From: Avipropionibacterium sp050157065
GTDB taxonomy: Bacteria > Actinomycetota > Actinomycetes > Propionibacteriales > Propionibacteriaceae
Assembly: GCA_050157065.1 (NCBI GenBank)
Contig: CP189573.1
DNA: 64,000 nucleotides
Direction: 5' to 3' (one strand)
Shown: positions 56,112-64,000 of the stretch, one piece after another
Position numbering within the stretch: position 1 is the stretch's first letter
How the letters are laid out: each line of letters begins with the position of its first letter
Program-made: the position numbers and the translations under genes
Notes under the pieces: generated by a model
What the model saw: the letters and a program-made list of their open reading frames with translations, nothing else
Told to the model about the DNA's origin: nothing
Databases searched by the model: none

Positions 56112-56615
56112 ATGAATCGGGAACCGGACCGGCAGCGCGATGCGGACGCGTCGGACGAATCTGGCCGGCACGAGACCGAACTCGAGAAGTTCGACCGGAA
56201 CTGGGCCGAGCTGTTGCAGGAGCTTCGAGTCACCCAGATGGGCACCCAGATCATGACCGGGTTCCTGCTGGCGGCCGCGTTCCAGCCGCGGGTTGCCGAG
56301 CTGACACCGTTCCAGCAGGTGGTCTACCTGACGCTCGTGGCTCTCGGGGTGGTCACCACGGCACTCGGGTTGGCGCCGGTCGTGCTGCACCGACAGCTCT
56401 TCCGGCAGGGCATGAAGCGCAGGATCGTCCGGATCGGGCACGTGATCCTCCGGGTCGTGCTGATCGGGGTCGGCCTGATGTTGGTCGGTACGGCAACGTT
56501 GATCACCGACCTGGTGCTCGGCTTCGATGCCGCGTTGATCGCCGGTGGCGCCGTGCTGGTGGTGATCGTGCTGATCGCGGTGTTGCCCCCCGTACTGGCA
56601 GGCAAGCGTCAGTGA
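56112..56615 (+). CDS. DUF6328 family membrane protein
   Basis: 167 residues from ATG 56112 (GAGGAGGC upstream). The N-terminal region is charged (HETELEKFDRNWAELLQELRVTQMGTQIMTGFLLAAAF, of which the WAELLQELRVTQMGTQIM block is the family signature) and is followed by four membrane helices. DUF6328 is widespread in actinobacteria, and a sodium/proton antiporter-like annotation is often attached without direct proof. No operon partner is clear; it converges with the next gene, leaving 3 bases. Confidence 0.85.
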   Translation: MNREPDRQRDADASDESGRHETELEKFDRNWAELLQELRVTQMGTQIMTGFLLAAAFQPRVAELTPFQQVVYLTLVALGVVTTALGLAPVVLHRQLFRQGMKRRIVRIGHVILRVVLIGVGLMLVGTATLITDLVLGFDAALIAGGAVLVVIVLIAVLPPVLAGKRQ

Positions 56616-56618
56616 TGA

Positions 56619-57416
56619 TCAGGCGCTGGTGGCCTCAGGTGCTGTAGCGGCCACCGAGTTCTTCAGCTCCAGCCACAGCAGCTCGATGCGTTCGGCCTCC
56701 GACCGGGCCGCCCACTCCCGCACGACCTCGCCCAGCTCGGCACCGTTGTCGGTCACGAACTTCTCCACCGTCCGGTCGAACTCGGCCTGGGCCCGCTTCC
56801 GCAGGAACGGCCAGGAGACCATCCCGACGGCCAGCATCCAGCGTGGCCGTACCGCGAGGGTGACGGTGACCTCGTGCCGGTCGGGACGCCGGGTCAGCTC
56901 GACCTCGAGGTTCCCGGTGCCCCAGCGGGTGTTGAGACCGGCGCGGAACACCTGGCCGTGGCCGGCGCTCAGCCGGGGGAGGTCGATCGTCGCGCAGGCA
57001 TCGATGTCGCGGCCGAACCAGACCGGCACCTCGGCGTGGGTGACCGTCGCCTCGGCCGTCACGTGTTGCGGCCGCAGCGGATTGGCCAGTTCGACGATCG
57101 CGTTTCCTTCCGCAGCCGTCACGTCGACCTTGATCACATGGTGGTCATCGGTGACGAGTGTGGCGGTCACGGCCCGGCGCGCGTCGGGGTGGTCCTGACC
57201 CTCGTCGGTGTCGAGCACGATGCGGTAGGCCGAGCCGGGTGTGCCGGCGGTCCCATCGACCAGACGCAGTCCCTCGCGGCGTTCGCCGTCCAGGCGTGCC
57301 ACGTCGTCGCCGTCGAACGTGATCGTCCGGATCCGCTGGATCAGGCCAGGGAGGACCGAGACGAGGGACTCGAGGTCAAGGTCGGGGATCGTGGTGGTCG
57401 TGGTGAGGCTCGGCAC
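56619..57416 (-). CDS. Hypothetical protein, possible lipid-binding (SRPBCC/DUF2505-like) fold
   Basis: 265 residues, no signal peptide or membrane helix. Alternating strands (ITFDGDDVARLDGERREGLRLVDG, HHVIKVDVTAAEGNAIVELANPL, VTVTLAVRPRWMLAVG) and a long C-terminal helix region with a charged end (FDRTVEKFVTDNG, AARSEAERIELLWLELKNSVA) suggest a helix-grip or antiparallel beta sandwich. I do not recognise the family with confidence. ATG 57416. Function unknown. Confidence 0.7.
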   Translation of the reverse strand: MPSLTTTTTIPDLDLESLVSVLPGLIQRIRTITFDGDDVARLDGERREGLRLVDGTAGTPGSAYRIVLDTDEGQDHPDARRAVTATLVTDDHHVIKVDVTAAEGNAIVELANPLRPQHVTAEATVTHAEVPVWFGRDIDACATIDLPRLSAGHGQVFRAGLNTRWGTGNLEVELTRRPDRHEVTVTLAVRPRWMLAVGMVSWPFLRKRAQAEFDRTVEKFVTDNGAELGEVVREWAARSEAERIELLWLELKNSVAATAPEATSA

Positions 57417-57471
57417 CCGTCGATCGTACGTGGGTCCTGGTGTCGGACCGAGACGCCGTACGGCGGCTCGT

Positions 57472-58311
57472 TCAACGACTGATGTTGATCACGAACTCCA
57501 TCGTGCACGGGGAGTCCGGGGTGACCCGGTGGACGTAGGTGTTGTCCATCGGTCCGTCCGGGGACGTCCACGGCTCGACGCAGAAGCCGCCCTCGGGGTG
57601 GGTGTAGGTGACCCAGACCGGTGCCGTCGACTCCAGCTGCAGCGTCGGACCCCCGGGCCACGAGATGGTGGGTGGACCGGCCAGGTCGATGAACAGCCCG
57701 TTGGCGGTCGAACCGACCTCGGGGGTGGGTTCGCGATGGGAGTCAGCGGTGCGGACCAGCTCCTGGCCGGGCCGGAAGTCGATGTCGGCCGGCCGGGCCG
57801 GGTCGCCGCCGAGGTGGCTGACGAACCAGGGATGGAGGCCGACGGCCCCCGGGAACTCCTCACCGTCGGAGTGCACCGACAGGCGGGTGATCAGCGTGTC
57901 GTCGGTCAGCTCGTAGTCATGCCGGACCCGACCGGCCCACGGCCATGCGTCGGGTTGGTCGGGTCCGATCCGGATCTGTTGTTCGATGGTGGTCGGCGTG
58001 TGCGCCAGGACCTCGAACGGCCACGAGTGCACGGCTCCGTGGTAGTACTTCGGCCCGGACGGCGACGTGCGCCCGGTCATCTCGTACTGCTTGCCGTCGA
58101 AGTCGACGATGCCGTCGGTCAACAGTCCACACCACGGGGCCATCGGGAACGATCCGCGGAAGTAGTCGGCTCCGTGCCTCCCCTGACAGGTCGCGATCAC
58201 CTCGGACCCGTCGACGACCAGCGAGACCAACCGGCCCCCCGATCCTGGTTCGACACGGGCGGTCAGCCGCCCGTCGGGTGAGATGAGCTCGTACGTCTCC
58301 GGCGCGGCCAT
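57472..58311 (-). CDS. Aldose 1-epimerase family protein
   Basis: 279 residues from ATG 58311. Galactose mutarotase-like beta-sandwich: LISPDGRLTARVEPGSGGRLVSLVVDG, FRGSFPMAPWCGLLTDGIVDFDGKQYEM, the catalytic His in KYYHGAVHSWPFEV (about 90-95), VGLHPWFVSHLG with the second His (about 165), and Glu in FCVEPWTSPDGPMDN (about 250) as general base. It interconverts alpha and beta anomers of a hexose or of hexose-6-phosphate. Single-gene unit opposite the lipoprotein gene. Confidence 0.92.
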   Translation of the reverse strand: MAAPETYELISPDGRLTARVEPGSGGRLVSLVVDGSEVIATCQGRHGADYFRGSFPMAPWCGLLTDGIVDFDGKQYEMTGRTSPSGPKYYHGAVHSWPFEVLAHTPTTIEQQIRIGPDQPDAWPWAGRVRHDYELTDDTLITRLSVHSDGEEFPGAVGLHPWFVSHLGGDPARPADIDFRPGQELVRTADSHREPTPEVGSTANGLFIDLAGPPTISWPGGPTLQLESTAPVWVTYTHPEGGFCVEPWTSPDGPMDNTYVHRVTPDSPCTMEFVINISR

Positions 58312-58449
58312 GGCTCCATGATCACCGGTGGTGGTGCCGTTGCCGACGCGGTCCACCATGTGAGGACCGTGTTGCCGCAGCAAGCCGGGGACAGCCGCCT
58401 CGGTCCCGGTCCAGGTCCCCCGCTCGCCCGGGGGAGTAGCGTGAGCCCC

Positions 58450-58914
58450 ATGAGGCGGCGCGTGCTGTTGTGTTCCCCGCTGGTGCTGATGGTGGCTGGC
58501 TGCCTGCCACGTGATCCGGAGGGCTCGCTGGCGCGCGTCCGCACCGACGGGACACTGCGGGTCGGTGCGTCGCCGGCCCCACCGGTGGTCCTGTTGCTGG
58601 ACGACGGGGTGGCCGGCCCGGAGCCGGGTCTGATCGCCGGTTACGCCGACAGTCTCGGTGCCGTCGTGGAGTGGACCGTCGCCGGGGAGCAGCACCTGGT
58701 CGAGAAGCTCGAGCACTACGAGATTGACGTGATGATCGGCGGGCTCACCTCCGACACCCCGTGGCAGCAACGGGTCGGCATCACTCGACCGTACGCCACC
58801 GTACCCGATGGGGACGGCCATGGTGAGGCCAAGCTGGTGATGGCGGTTCCGATGGGGGAGAACGCCCTGCTGAGCAGCCTGGAACGCTACCTCGACTCCC
58901 GGGTGGGGCCATGA
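58450..58914 (+). CDS. Short solute-binding-type lipoprotein
   Basis: 154 residues from ATG 58450. Lipoprotein signal MRRRVLLCSPLVLMVAGC with lipobox VAGC at 15-18. The mature part starts ARVRTDGTLRVGASPAPP, the usual opening of family 3 solute-binding proteins, then YADSLGAVVEWTVAGEQHLVEKLEHYEIDVMIGGLTSDTPW (segment ends quoted), but only about 130 residues remain instead of 220-250, so the second lobe is missing. The stop overlaps the CDF transporter start by four bases (ATGA), a sign of coupling: perhaps a metal-capturing or regulatory subunit. That role is inference. Confidence 0.75.
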   Translation: MRRRVLLCSPLVLMVAGCLPRDPEGSLARVRTDGTLRVGASPAPPVVLLLDDGVAGPEPGLIAGYADSLGAVVEWTVAGEQHLVEKLEHYEIDVMIGGLTSDTPWQQRVGITRPYATVPDGDGHGEAKLVMAVPMGENALLSSLERYLDSRVGP

Positions 58915-59885
58915 CCGCAGTGCACGCCCGGTTCGGCGACACCGACCTGCCCGAGCAGCAGGAGCAGGCGTTGCGGCGGGCGGTCCGGCTCGAGGTCGTG
59001 ACCGTCTGCTACGTGGTGACGGCCGTCGCGGTGGTGGCTGCGGTGATGGGCAACTCGCAGGCGATGAAGGCCGCCTGGGTGGAGGACCTGTTGTCGCTGT
59101 TGCCACCGATCGCGTTCCTGATCGCGGTTCGACTGGTCCGGCAGCGCAGCACCGGTGACTATCCGTACGGGTTCCACCGCGCGATCGGGGCGGCGCACCT
59201 GACCGCCGCGGTGGCGCTGCTCGGGATGGGCGTCTTCTTGATCATCCAGTCCGCCACCGGCCTGATCAGCGCCGAGCACCCCACGATCGGCACGGTCAAT
59301 CTGCTGGGGGTGACGGTGTGGCAGGGCTGGCTCATGATCGCCGCGCTGCTCTACACCGGTGTTCCGCCGGTGATCCTGGGCCGACTGAAGATGCGTCTGG
59401 CCGAACCGTTGCACGACAAGGTGCTGCGGGCCGATGCAGACATGAACAAGGCGGACTGGGCGACCGCGGGCGGGGCGATCCTCGGTGTCATCGGCATCGG
59501 GCTCGGGCTGTGGTGGGCCGACGCCGTGGTGGCGATCGGGATCGCGATCAGCATCGTCGCCGACGGGATCGGAAACCTGAGGGCCGTAGTCGCGGGGTTG
59601 CTCGACCGGCAGGCGCGAACCCACGACGACGCGGAACAGCACCCGTTGATCGATGAGGTGGAGGAGCTGGCCCGGTCATGGCCATGGGTGAGCACGGCCC
59701 GAGTTCGGATGCGTGACCTCGGCCACGTCTTCCACACCGAGGTGTTCGTGGTGCCGGCAGACGAACAGGTGGCACTGGCTGACCTCGAACGCGCGAGCGA
59801 CGAGGTGGCCGGCCTCGACTGGAAGCTGGACGACGTGAGCGTCGTGTGCGTCCGCGAGCTGCCCGAGCCGGGAGCCGAGCACTGA
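58911..59885 (+). CDS. Cation diffusion facilitator (CDF) family transporter
   Basis: 324 residues from ATG 58911 in the ATGA overlap. Six membrane helices; metal-site candidates in helix 2 (WVEDLLSLLPP, where the family has HxxxD), and helix 5 with ADMNKADWATAGGAILGV, where Asp residues match the DxxxD pattern. A long C-terminal cytoplasmic domain (DEVEELARSWPWVSTARVRMR, FHTEVFVVPADEQ). Export of Zn2+, Mn2+ or Fe2+ is usual. His of the helix 2 site appears replaced by Glu (WVEDLL), which may change metal preference. Confidence 0.85.
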   Translation: MTAVHARFGDTDLPEQQEQALRRAVRLEVVTVCYVVTAVAVVAAVMGNSQAMKAAWVEDLLSLLPPIAFLIAVRLVRQRSTGDYPYGFHRAIGAAHLTAAVALLGMGVFLIIQSATGLISAEHPTIGTVNLLGVTVWQGWLMIAALLYTGVPPVILGRLKMRLAEPLHDKVLRADADMNKADWATAGGAILGVIGIGLGLWWADAVVAIGIAISIVADGIGNLRAVVAGLLDRQARTHDDAEQHPLIDEVEELARSWPWVSTARVRMRDLGHVFHTEVFVVPADEQVALADLERASDEVAGLDWKLDDVSVVCVRELPEPGAEH

Positions 59886-59915
59886 CGTCCAGCTGCGCGG
59901 ACCGGTACGGGTTGA

Positions 59916-61082
59916 TCAGGAGGGGAGCGGTGCGCCCTTGCTGATCAACTCGACCCCGGCATCGAACTCGTCGTAGTGGTTGCAGGTCAGCACGCCGACG
60001 GTGACCCCGCCGGAGCCGTAGTGGATCACCCATCCCTCGTCGTCGTCGACCGCGAGCCGGGCCTCGTCGAACCCGTCACCCCACGACGCGTACTGCAGTG
60101 GGTGTTCACCGATCTCGGACCAGAAACCGGGCACGTCGGTCCACGTCCGGGACTCACCGGCCGCGTTCGCGCCCGCGATGCCACCCATCCGGTCGGCGTC
60201 GTCCCAGTGCTCCACCACCAGCCGACGACCGGCCACCGCGTGCTGGGCGAACGCCACGTCACCGGCCACGTACACGTCAGGGGCCGAGGTGCGGAGTTGG
60301 TCATCGGCCAGGATCCGACCGTCGGCGACGTCGAGGGCCGCCGTACCGTCCAGCCCGGTGGCGAGGTCGACGCGGGGCCGTACGCCCAGTGCCGCCAGCA
60401 CCAGGTCGGCCTGCAGTTCCTCACCCGAGGCGAGGGTGACGGTCCCGCCGGCAGCGGCGCCGGTGATCGTGACCCCGGTGCGGATCGTGACGCCGAGGTC
60501 CTCGAGCCAGGTCGTGATCCGGCTCGCCGCCTCGTCGCCGAGCCGGTCCGCCTGGGGCTTGGCCGAGCGGGTGAGCAGGGTGACCTCGAGGCCGCGGCGG
60601 CGAAGTGAGGCGGCGGCCTCGCACCCGATGAACCCGGAGCCGATCACGATCGCGCGCCGGCCGTGCTCCGCCGAGGCGACCAGCGCCCGGGCGTCGGACC
60701 AGCTGCGCAGCAGGTGGACGCCCGCGTCGGCGTCGGCCACGTCGAGTGGGAGGGCCTCGGCCCCGGTGGCGAGCACGAGCTTGCGGTACGCGAGGTGTTC
60801 GCCGCCCACGGTGACGGTGTGCGCGTCGGGGTCGATGCTGTCCACCGGCGAGGCGAGGCGCACCTCGATCCCGGTCAGCTCGGGGTCGTCCTCCCCGGCG
60901 ATCAGGGTCAGCTCCAGCGGGCTCGCGCCGGCGAGGATCTCCTTCGACATCGGCGGCCGTTCGTACGGCCGCTCGGTGTCGGCGCTGAGCAGCAGGATCG
61001 GTCCCTCGCCACCGGCATCCCGGTACGACCGGGCGGCCGCGACGCCAGCGGGACCGCTTCCGACAACAACCAGTCCGTACAT
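59916..61082 (-). CDS. NAD(P)/FAD-dependent oxidoreductase (ferredoxin/rubredoxin reductase-like)
   Basis: 388 residues from ATG 61082 with AGGAGG upstream; a longer start at 61118 is open. FAD-binding LVVVGSGPAGVAAARSYRDAGG at the N terminus, ERPPMSKEILAG (ferredoxin reductase signature), NAD-binding AIVIGSGFIGCEAAASLRRRG (about 148-168), second FAD contact APDVYVAGDVAF, and a C-terminal reductase domain. It passes electrons from NAD(P)H to a ferredoxin, rubredoxin or P450 partner; no partner gene is nearby. Confidence 0.92.
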   Translation of the reverse strand: MYGLVVVGSGPAGVAAARSYRDAGGEGPILLLSADTERPYERPPMSKEILAGASPLELTLIAGEDDPELTGIEVRLASPVDSIDPDAHTVTVGGEHLAYRKLVLATGAEALPLDVADADAGVHLLRSWSDARALVASAEHGRRAIVIGSGFIGCEAAASLRRRGLEVTLLTRSAKPQADRLGDEAASRITTWLEDLGVTIRTGVTITGAAAGGTVTLASGEELQADLVLAALGVRPRVDLATGLDGTAALDVADGRILADDQLRTSAPDVYVAGDVAFAQHAVAGRRLVVEHWDDADRMGGIAGANAAGESRTWTDVPGFWSEIGEHPLQYASWGDGFDEARLAVDDDEGWVIHYGSGGVTVGVLTCNHYDEFDAGVELISKGAPLPS

Positions 61083-61165
61083 ACCAGCCTCCTCGGATGT
61101 GTGCAGTGCTTCCATCACACCACCTGGTCACACGGCCCGACGGGGTGGGTGGCCGGGGCCGGTCG

Positions 61166-62266
61166 TCAACGCTGTACGCGGGCGCTGCCGCCGCCGGCGA
61201 GCTTGCGTACCTCGGCCTCGGTGGCCATCGACGTGTCGCCGGGGGTCGACATCGCCAGCGCCCCGTGGGCCGCGCCCAGGTCGACGCACAGCTGCAGCGG
61301 CTCGCCGGTCATCAGCCCGTAGATCAGCCCGGAGGCGAAGGAGTCGCCACCGCCGACGCGGTCGAAGATCTCCATCCGCTCCCGCTGGCGCGACTCGACG
61401 AAGCCCTCGTCGCGCGACCAGGCGACCGCACCCCAGTCGTTGATCGAGGCGCTGTGCACCCCGCGCATCGTGGTGCCGACCGCCTGGAAGTTGGGGTAGG
61501 TCTGCACCGCGGTCTCGATCATCTTGTGGAACGCCGAAGCCTCGAGCTCGGTGAGGTTCTCGTCGACCCCCTCCACCTCGAAGCCGAGGGAGGCGGTGAA
61601 GTCCTCCTCGTTGCCGATCATCACGTCGACGTACCGGGCGATCTCCTTGTTGACCTCTTGGGCCTTGGCGTGCCCGCCGATCGACTTCCACAGGCTGGGC
61701 CGGTAGTTGAGGTCGTACGAGACGATGGTGCCGTGCTGCTGGGCGGCCTTGACCGCCTCCAGGGTGACCTCGGCGGTCGACTCGCTGAGCGCGGCGAAGA
61801 TGCCGCCGGTGTGCAGCCACCGGACGCCGAGCTCGCCGAAGATGTGTTGCCAGTCGATGTCACCGGGCTTCAGTTGGCTGGCGGCGGTGAGGCCACGGTC
61901 GGAGCAACCGACGGCACCGCGGACGCCGAACCCGCGTTCGGTGAAGTTGAGGCCGTTGCGCACCTCGCGGCCGATCCCGTCGAACTCGGCCCACCTGATC
62001 AAGGAGGTGTCGACGCCACCGGTCAGGATGAAGTCCTCGACCAGACGCCCCACCTCGTTGTCGGCCAGCGCGGTGACCACCGCACCCCGGAGGCCGAACA
62101 CCCGGCGCAGGCCGCGGGTCACGTTGTACTCCCCACCGCCCTCCCAGACCTGGAACTGCCGGGTGGTGCGGATCCGACCGTCACCGGGATCGAGGCGCAA
62201 CATCACCTCGCCCAAGGACACGGCGTCGTAGCGGCACTCCTCGGCGGGCTTGACGTTCAGGGTCAT
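61166..62266 (-). CDS. kdgK: PfkB family sugar kinase, probable 2-keto-3-deoxygluconate kinase
   Basis: 366 residues from ATG 62266 (AAAGGAAG upstream). Ribokinase fold: SLGEVMLRLDPGDGRIR, GGGEYNVTRGLRR (substrate Gly-Gly), SYDLNYRPSLWKS, and the catalytic GGGDSFASGLIYG (about 312-324, Asp base). KDG kinase phosphorylates 2-keto-3-deoxygluconate to KDPG, the substrate of the aldolase encoded just upstream, so the pair completes breakdown of hexuronate or glucosaminate acids into pyruvate and glyceraldehyde-3-phosphate. Symbol inferred from pairing. Confidence 0.9.
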   Translation of the reverse strand: MTLNVKPAEECRYDAVSLGEVMLRLDPGDGRIRTTRQFQVWEGGGEYNVTRGLRRVFGLRGAVVTALADNEVGRLVEDFILTGGVDTSLIRWAEFDGIGREVRNGLNFTERGFGVRGAVGCSDRGLTAASQLKPGDIDWQHIFGELGVRWLHTGGIFAALSESTAEVTLEAVKAAQQHGTIVSYDLNYRPSLWKSIGGHAKAQEVNKEIARYVDVMIGNEEDFTASLGFEVEGVDENLTELEASAFHKMIETAVQTYPNFQAVGTTMRGVHSASINDWGAVAWSRDEGFVESRQRERMEIFDRVGGGDSFASGLIYGLMTGEPLQLCVDLGAAHGALAMSTPGDTSMATEAEVRKLAGGGSARVQR

Positions 62267-62303
62267 GATCAACTTCCTTTCGGACTCGGGTGGTGGGTGG
62301 CCC

Positions 62304-62939
62304 TCAGGTGCCGCGCAGTTGCGCGGCCAGCGTGACGGCTTCGTCGGCGAGGGTGGTGATGGTGGCGAAGTCACCGGCGTTGATCGCCTTGGGCGGCACC
62401 ATCCAGCTGCCACCGCAGGCGAGTACGGCGTCGATCGCGAGGTAGTCGGCCAGGTTGCCGGCCGAGATGCCCCCGGTCGGCACGAACCGGACCTGTGGGA
62501 ACGGCGCCGACAGGGCCTTGATCGCCGGCGCGCCACCGGACGTTCCGGCCGGGAAGAACTTGACCGTCGTGATGCCGGCGTCGAGGGCCATCATCACCTC
62601 GGTCGCGGTCGCCACACCCGGCAGCAGCGGAATGCCGTGCTCGGCACACCGCTGTGCAACGGTCGCGGAGAAGCCGGGCGACACGATGTAACGGGCGCCC
62701 GCCTCGACGGCGACGTCCACCTGGGCGGCGCTGACCACGGTGCCGGCGCCGACCAGGATGTGCGAGTCGCCGGACAGCACCTGGATCGCCTCGGCGGCCG
62801 CGGCCGTCCGGAAGGTCACCTCGGCGACCGGCAGCCCCCCGGCCACCAGCGCCTCACCCAGCGGCTCGGCCTGATCGGCCCGGTCCAGCGCGATCACCGG
62901 TACCAGCCGTGTCCGGCCGATCTGCTCCAGTACGTCCAC
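62304..62939 (-). CDS. eda: 2-keto-3-deoxy-6-phosphogluconate (KDPG) aldolase
   Basis: 211 residues. GTG 62937-62939 was preferred over TTG 62943-62945 because AAGGAG sits 6 bases upstream of the GTG. Class I aldolase barrel: LVPVIALDRADQAEPLGEALVAGG, catalytic Glu in AEVTFRT (about 41), Schiff-base Lys in TTVKFFPAG (about 127), and RFVPTGGISAGNL binding phosphate. It cleaves KDPG to pyruvate and glyceraldehyde 3-phosphate. First gene of the eda-kdgK operon; a cre-like operator lies just upstream. Confidence 0.95.
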   Translation of the reverse strand: MDVLEQIGRTRLVPVIALDRADQAEPLGEALVAGGLPVAEVTFRTAAAAEAIQVLSGDSHILVGAGTVVSAAQVDVAVEAGARYIVSPGFSATVAQRCAEHGIPLLPGVATATEVMMALDAGITTVKFFPAGTSGGAPAIKALSAPFPQVRFVPTGGISAGNLADYLAIDAVLACGGSWMVPPKAINAGDFATITTLADEAVTLAAQLRGT

Positions 62940-62965
62940 AGTCAACTCCTTGCTCGGTTTGCTCG

Positions 62966-63004
62966 ATCCTATCCTCGTCCATCAGGGCGTGACAGCGCTT
63001 TCCA
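62966..63004 (-). promoter_or_regulatory. eda-kdgK promoter with a LacI/cre-type operator
   Basis: GGAAAGCGCTGTCA (62990-63003, minus strand) fits 12 of 14 positions of the LacI/GalR-class cre consensus TGWAARCGYTWNCW. TAGGAT at 62966-62971 is a good -10, so the operator covers the -35 region, the usual place for repression. Confidence 0.55.
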
Positions 63005-63122
63005 TCCCAGTGTGCGGCACGACGTGGGCGGACCGACCCGGCCGGGCGCGACGCCGTACGATGCTTGCGCGGGCAGGCAGTCGCGGGTCGGGCGACGATC
63101 GACGGAGACAGGGGGTGGCGTG

Positions 63123-64000
63123 ATGGCTCCGAACACACGCACCTCCACTCCGCCGCCGGTACGCCGGCGCTCTCCGCTGTTGCTGCTCGGACCGGCCTTC
63201 GTCGCCGCGATCGCCTATGTCGACCCCGGCAACGTGGCGGCCAACATCACCGCCGGTGCCCGGTACGGATTCCTGCTGGTGTGGGTGCTGGTGCTGGCCA
63301 GCGCGATGTCGGTGCTCATCCAGTACCAGTCGGCCAAGCTCGGGTTGGTCACCGACAAGTCACTGCCGGCCCTGTTGGGCGATCGACTGCCTCGGCCGGC
63401 CCGGCTGGCGTACTGGGCCCAGGCCGAGCTCGTGTCGGCGGCCACCGACCTGGCGGAGGTGATCGGCGGCGCGCTGGCGCTGTACCTGCTGTTCGGGTTG
63501 CCACTGCCGATCGGCGGGCTGATCGTCGGCGTGGTGTCGATGATCATGTTGGGGTTGCAGGCCCGGCGCCGGCAGCGTTCGTTCGAGTTCGTGATCATGG
63601 GCCTGCTCGCGGTGATCACGATCGGCTTCCTGACCGGTCTGGTGATCAACCCGCCGGCGGCCGGCGATGTGCTCGGTGGCCTGACGCCGCGGTTCGCCGG
63701 GACCGACTCGGTGCTCGTCGCGGCCAGCATGCTCGGTGCGACGGTGATGCCGCACGCGATCTACCTGCACTCCTCACTGGTGCTCGATCGCCACGGCACC
63801 GGCCATGACCCGTCCGTGCGGCGTCGGCTGCTGAAGGCGACCCGGCTGGACGTGCTGCTCGCGTTGGCGGTCGCCGGGCTGGTCAACATCGCATTGTTGC
63901 TGCTCGCCGCGGAGTCGTTGCGCGGGCAGCCGGGGACCGACTCGATCGAAGGCGCCCACGCCGCCATCGCCACCGCCTTCGGGCCGGGGGTGGCCCTGGT
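63123..64000 (+). CDS. mntH: Nramp family divalent metal transporter (MntH), 5' part
   Basis: 292 codons visible, cut by the window edge. GGGGGTGG precedes ATG 63123 (an in-frame GTG at 63120 is also possible). Helix 1 carries the metal-binding DPGN motif in FVAAIAYVDPGNVAANI; helix 6 carries MPHAIYLHSS (family MPHNLYLHS), both with the Asp/Asn/Met/His ligands typical of Nramp. It imports Mn2+ or Fe2+ with protons. TACGAT at 63055-63060 may be a -10. The C-terminal half lies outside. Confidence 0.93.
   Translation, partial: MAPNTRTSTPPPVRRRSPLLLLGPAFVAAIAYVDPGNVAANITAGARYGFLLVWVLVLASAMSVLIQYQSAKLGLVTDKSLPALLGDRLPRPARLAYWAQAELVSAATDLAEVIGGALALYLLFGLPLPIGGLIVGVVSMIMLGLQARRRQRSFEFVIMGLLAVITIGFLTGLVINPPAAGDVLGGLTPRFAGTDSVLVAASMLGATVMPHAIYLHSSLVLDRHGTGHDPSVRRRLLKATRLDVLLALAVAGLVNIALLLLAAESLRGQPGTDSIEGAHAAIATAFGPGVAL

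Noticed and set aside
62940..63122. Manganese riboswitch (yybP-ykoY type) before mntH
   Set aside because: The 180-base region does not show the conserved stems that I could recognise, and Nramp importers are usually controlled by MntR or Fur-class repressors.

Overview
High-GC actinobacterial chromosome (roughly 70% GC). The gene orders rpsF-ssb-rpsR-rplI and crgA-DUF881 ... trpG / pknB-pbpA-rodA-pstP-fhaB-fhaA ... tRNA-Leu(CAG) are hallmarks of the origin-proximal region of Actinobacteria. The many Gfo/Idh/MocA and FAD-dependent oxidoreductases, the KDG kinase/KDPG aldolase pair and the sugar-type regulators fit a soil or plant-associated Propionibacteriales organism (Microlunatus-like). 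That genus-level guess is inference. No transposase, integrase, rRNA or CRISPR array was seen.

Layout. 0-7 kb: a partial membrane protein, a DUF4838 protein, the ribosomal operon with ssb, two small unknown genes and a GH109-like protein. 7-11.4 kb: VOC protein, MATE exporter, nitrilase, crgA, DUF881. 11.4-20.5 kb: a block that interrupts the usual DUF881-trpG adjacency. It holds a Tat-exported PhoD phosphatase, a fused asymmetric ABC exporter, a TetR/target pair with two perfect operators, and an FAD oxidoreductase. 20.6-30.3 kb: trpG, a serine hydrolase and the Ser/Thr kinase-cell wall operon (pknB to fhaA, no pknA). 30.4-33.9 kb: a C39-type peptidase, AraC regulator, phytanoyl-CoA dioxygenase-like gene and a small partner, again inserted into a normally tight neighbourhood (fhaA to tRNA-Leu). 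34-42.5 kb: a reductase pseudogene scrap and a LacI-linked operon (FAD oxidoreductase, TIM-barrel protein, Tat-exported toroid protein, family-5 solute-binding lipoprotein) with no ABC permease. 42.5-47 kb: small enzymes, a Nudix protein with a disrupted Nudix box, and a two-component system. 47-52 kb: SHOCT protein, an SPFH protein paired with a zinc-ribbon membrane protein, and a sodium/solute symporter. 52-64 kb: CPBP-like membrane protein, EmrB-type exporter, Gfo/Idh/MocA dehydrogenase, aldose epimerase, lipoprotein/CDF pair, flavoprotein reductase, KDG kinase, KDPG aldolase and the start of an Nramp transporter.

The most notable non-gene signal is a family of about 75-bp imperfect palindromes with a GCGACACA arm, six copies in the window. 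They occur only between genes, four of six between convergent genes, and five copies fall within 13.5 kb. Four of those five sit at the module boundaries of the block inserted between DUF881 and trpG. In one case both convergent genes end inside the terminal repeats of the element. Separate short tandem repeats (20, 21, 31 and 33 bp) sit next to gene ends, and a TCGA-rich dispersed element appears to have entered two coding sequences (pstP and the Nudix gene). Cutting 45 bases from the Nudix gene restores a perfect Nudix consensus.
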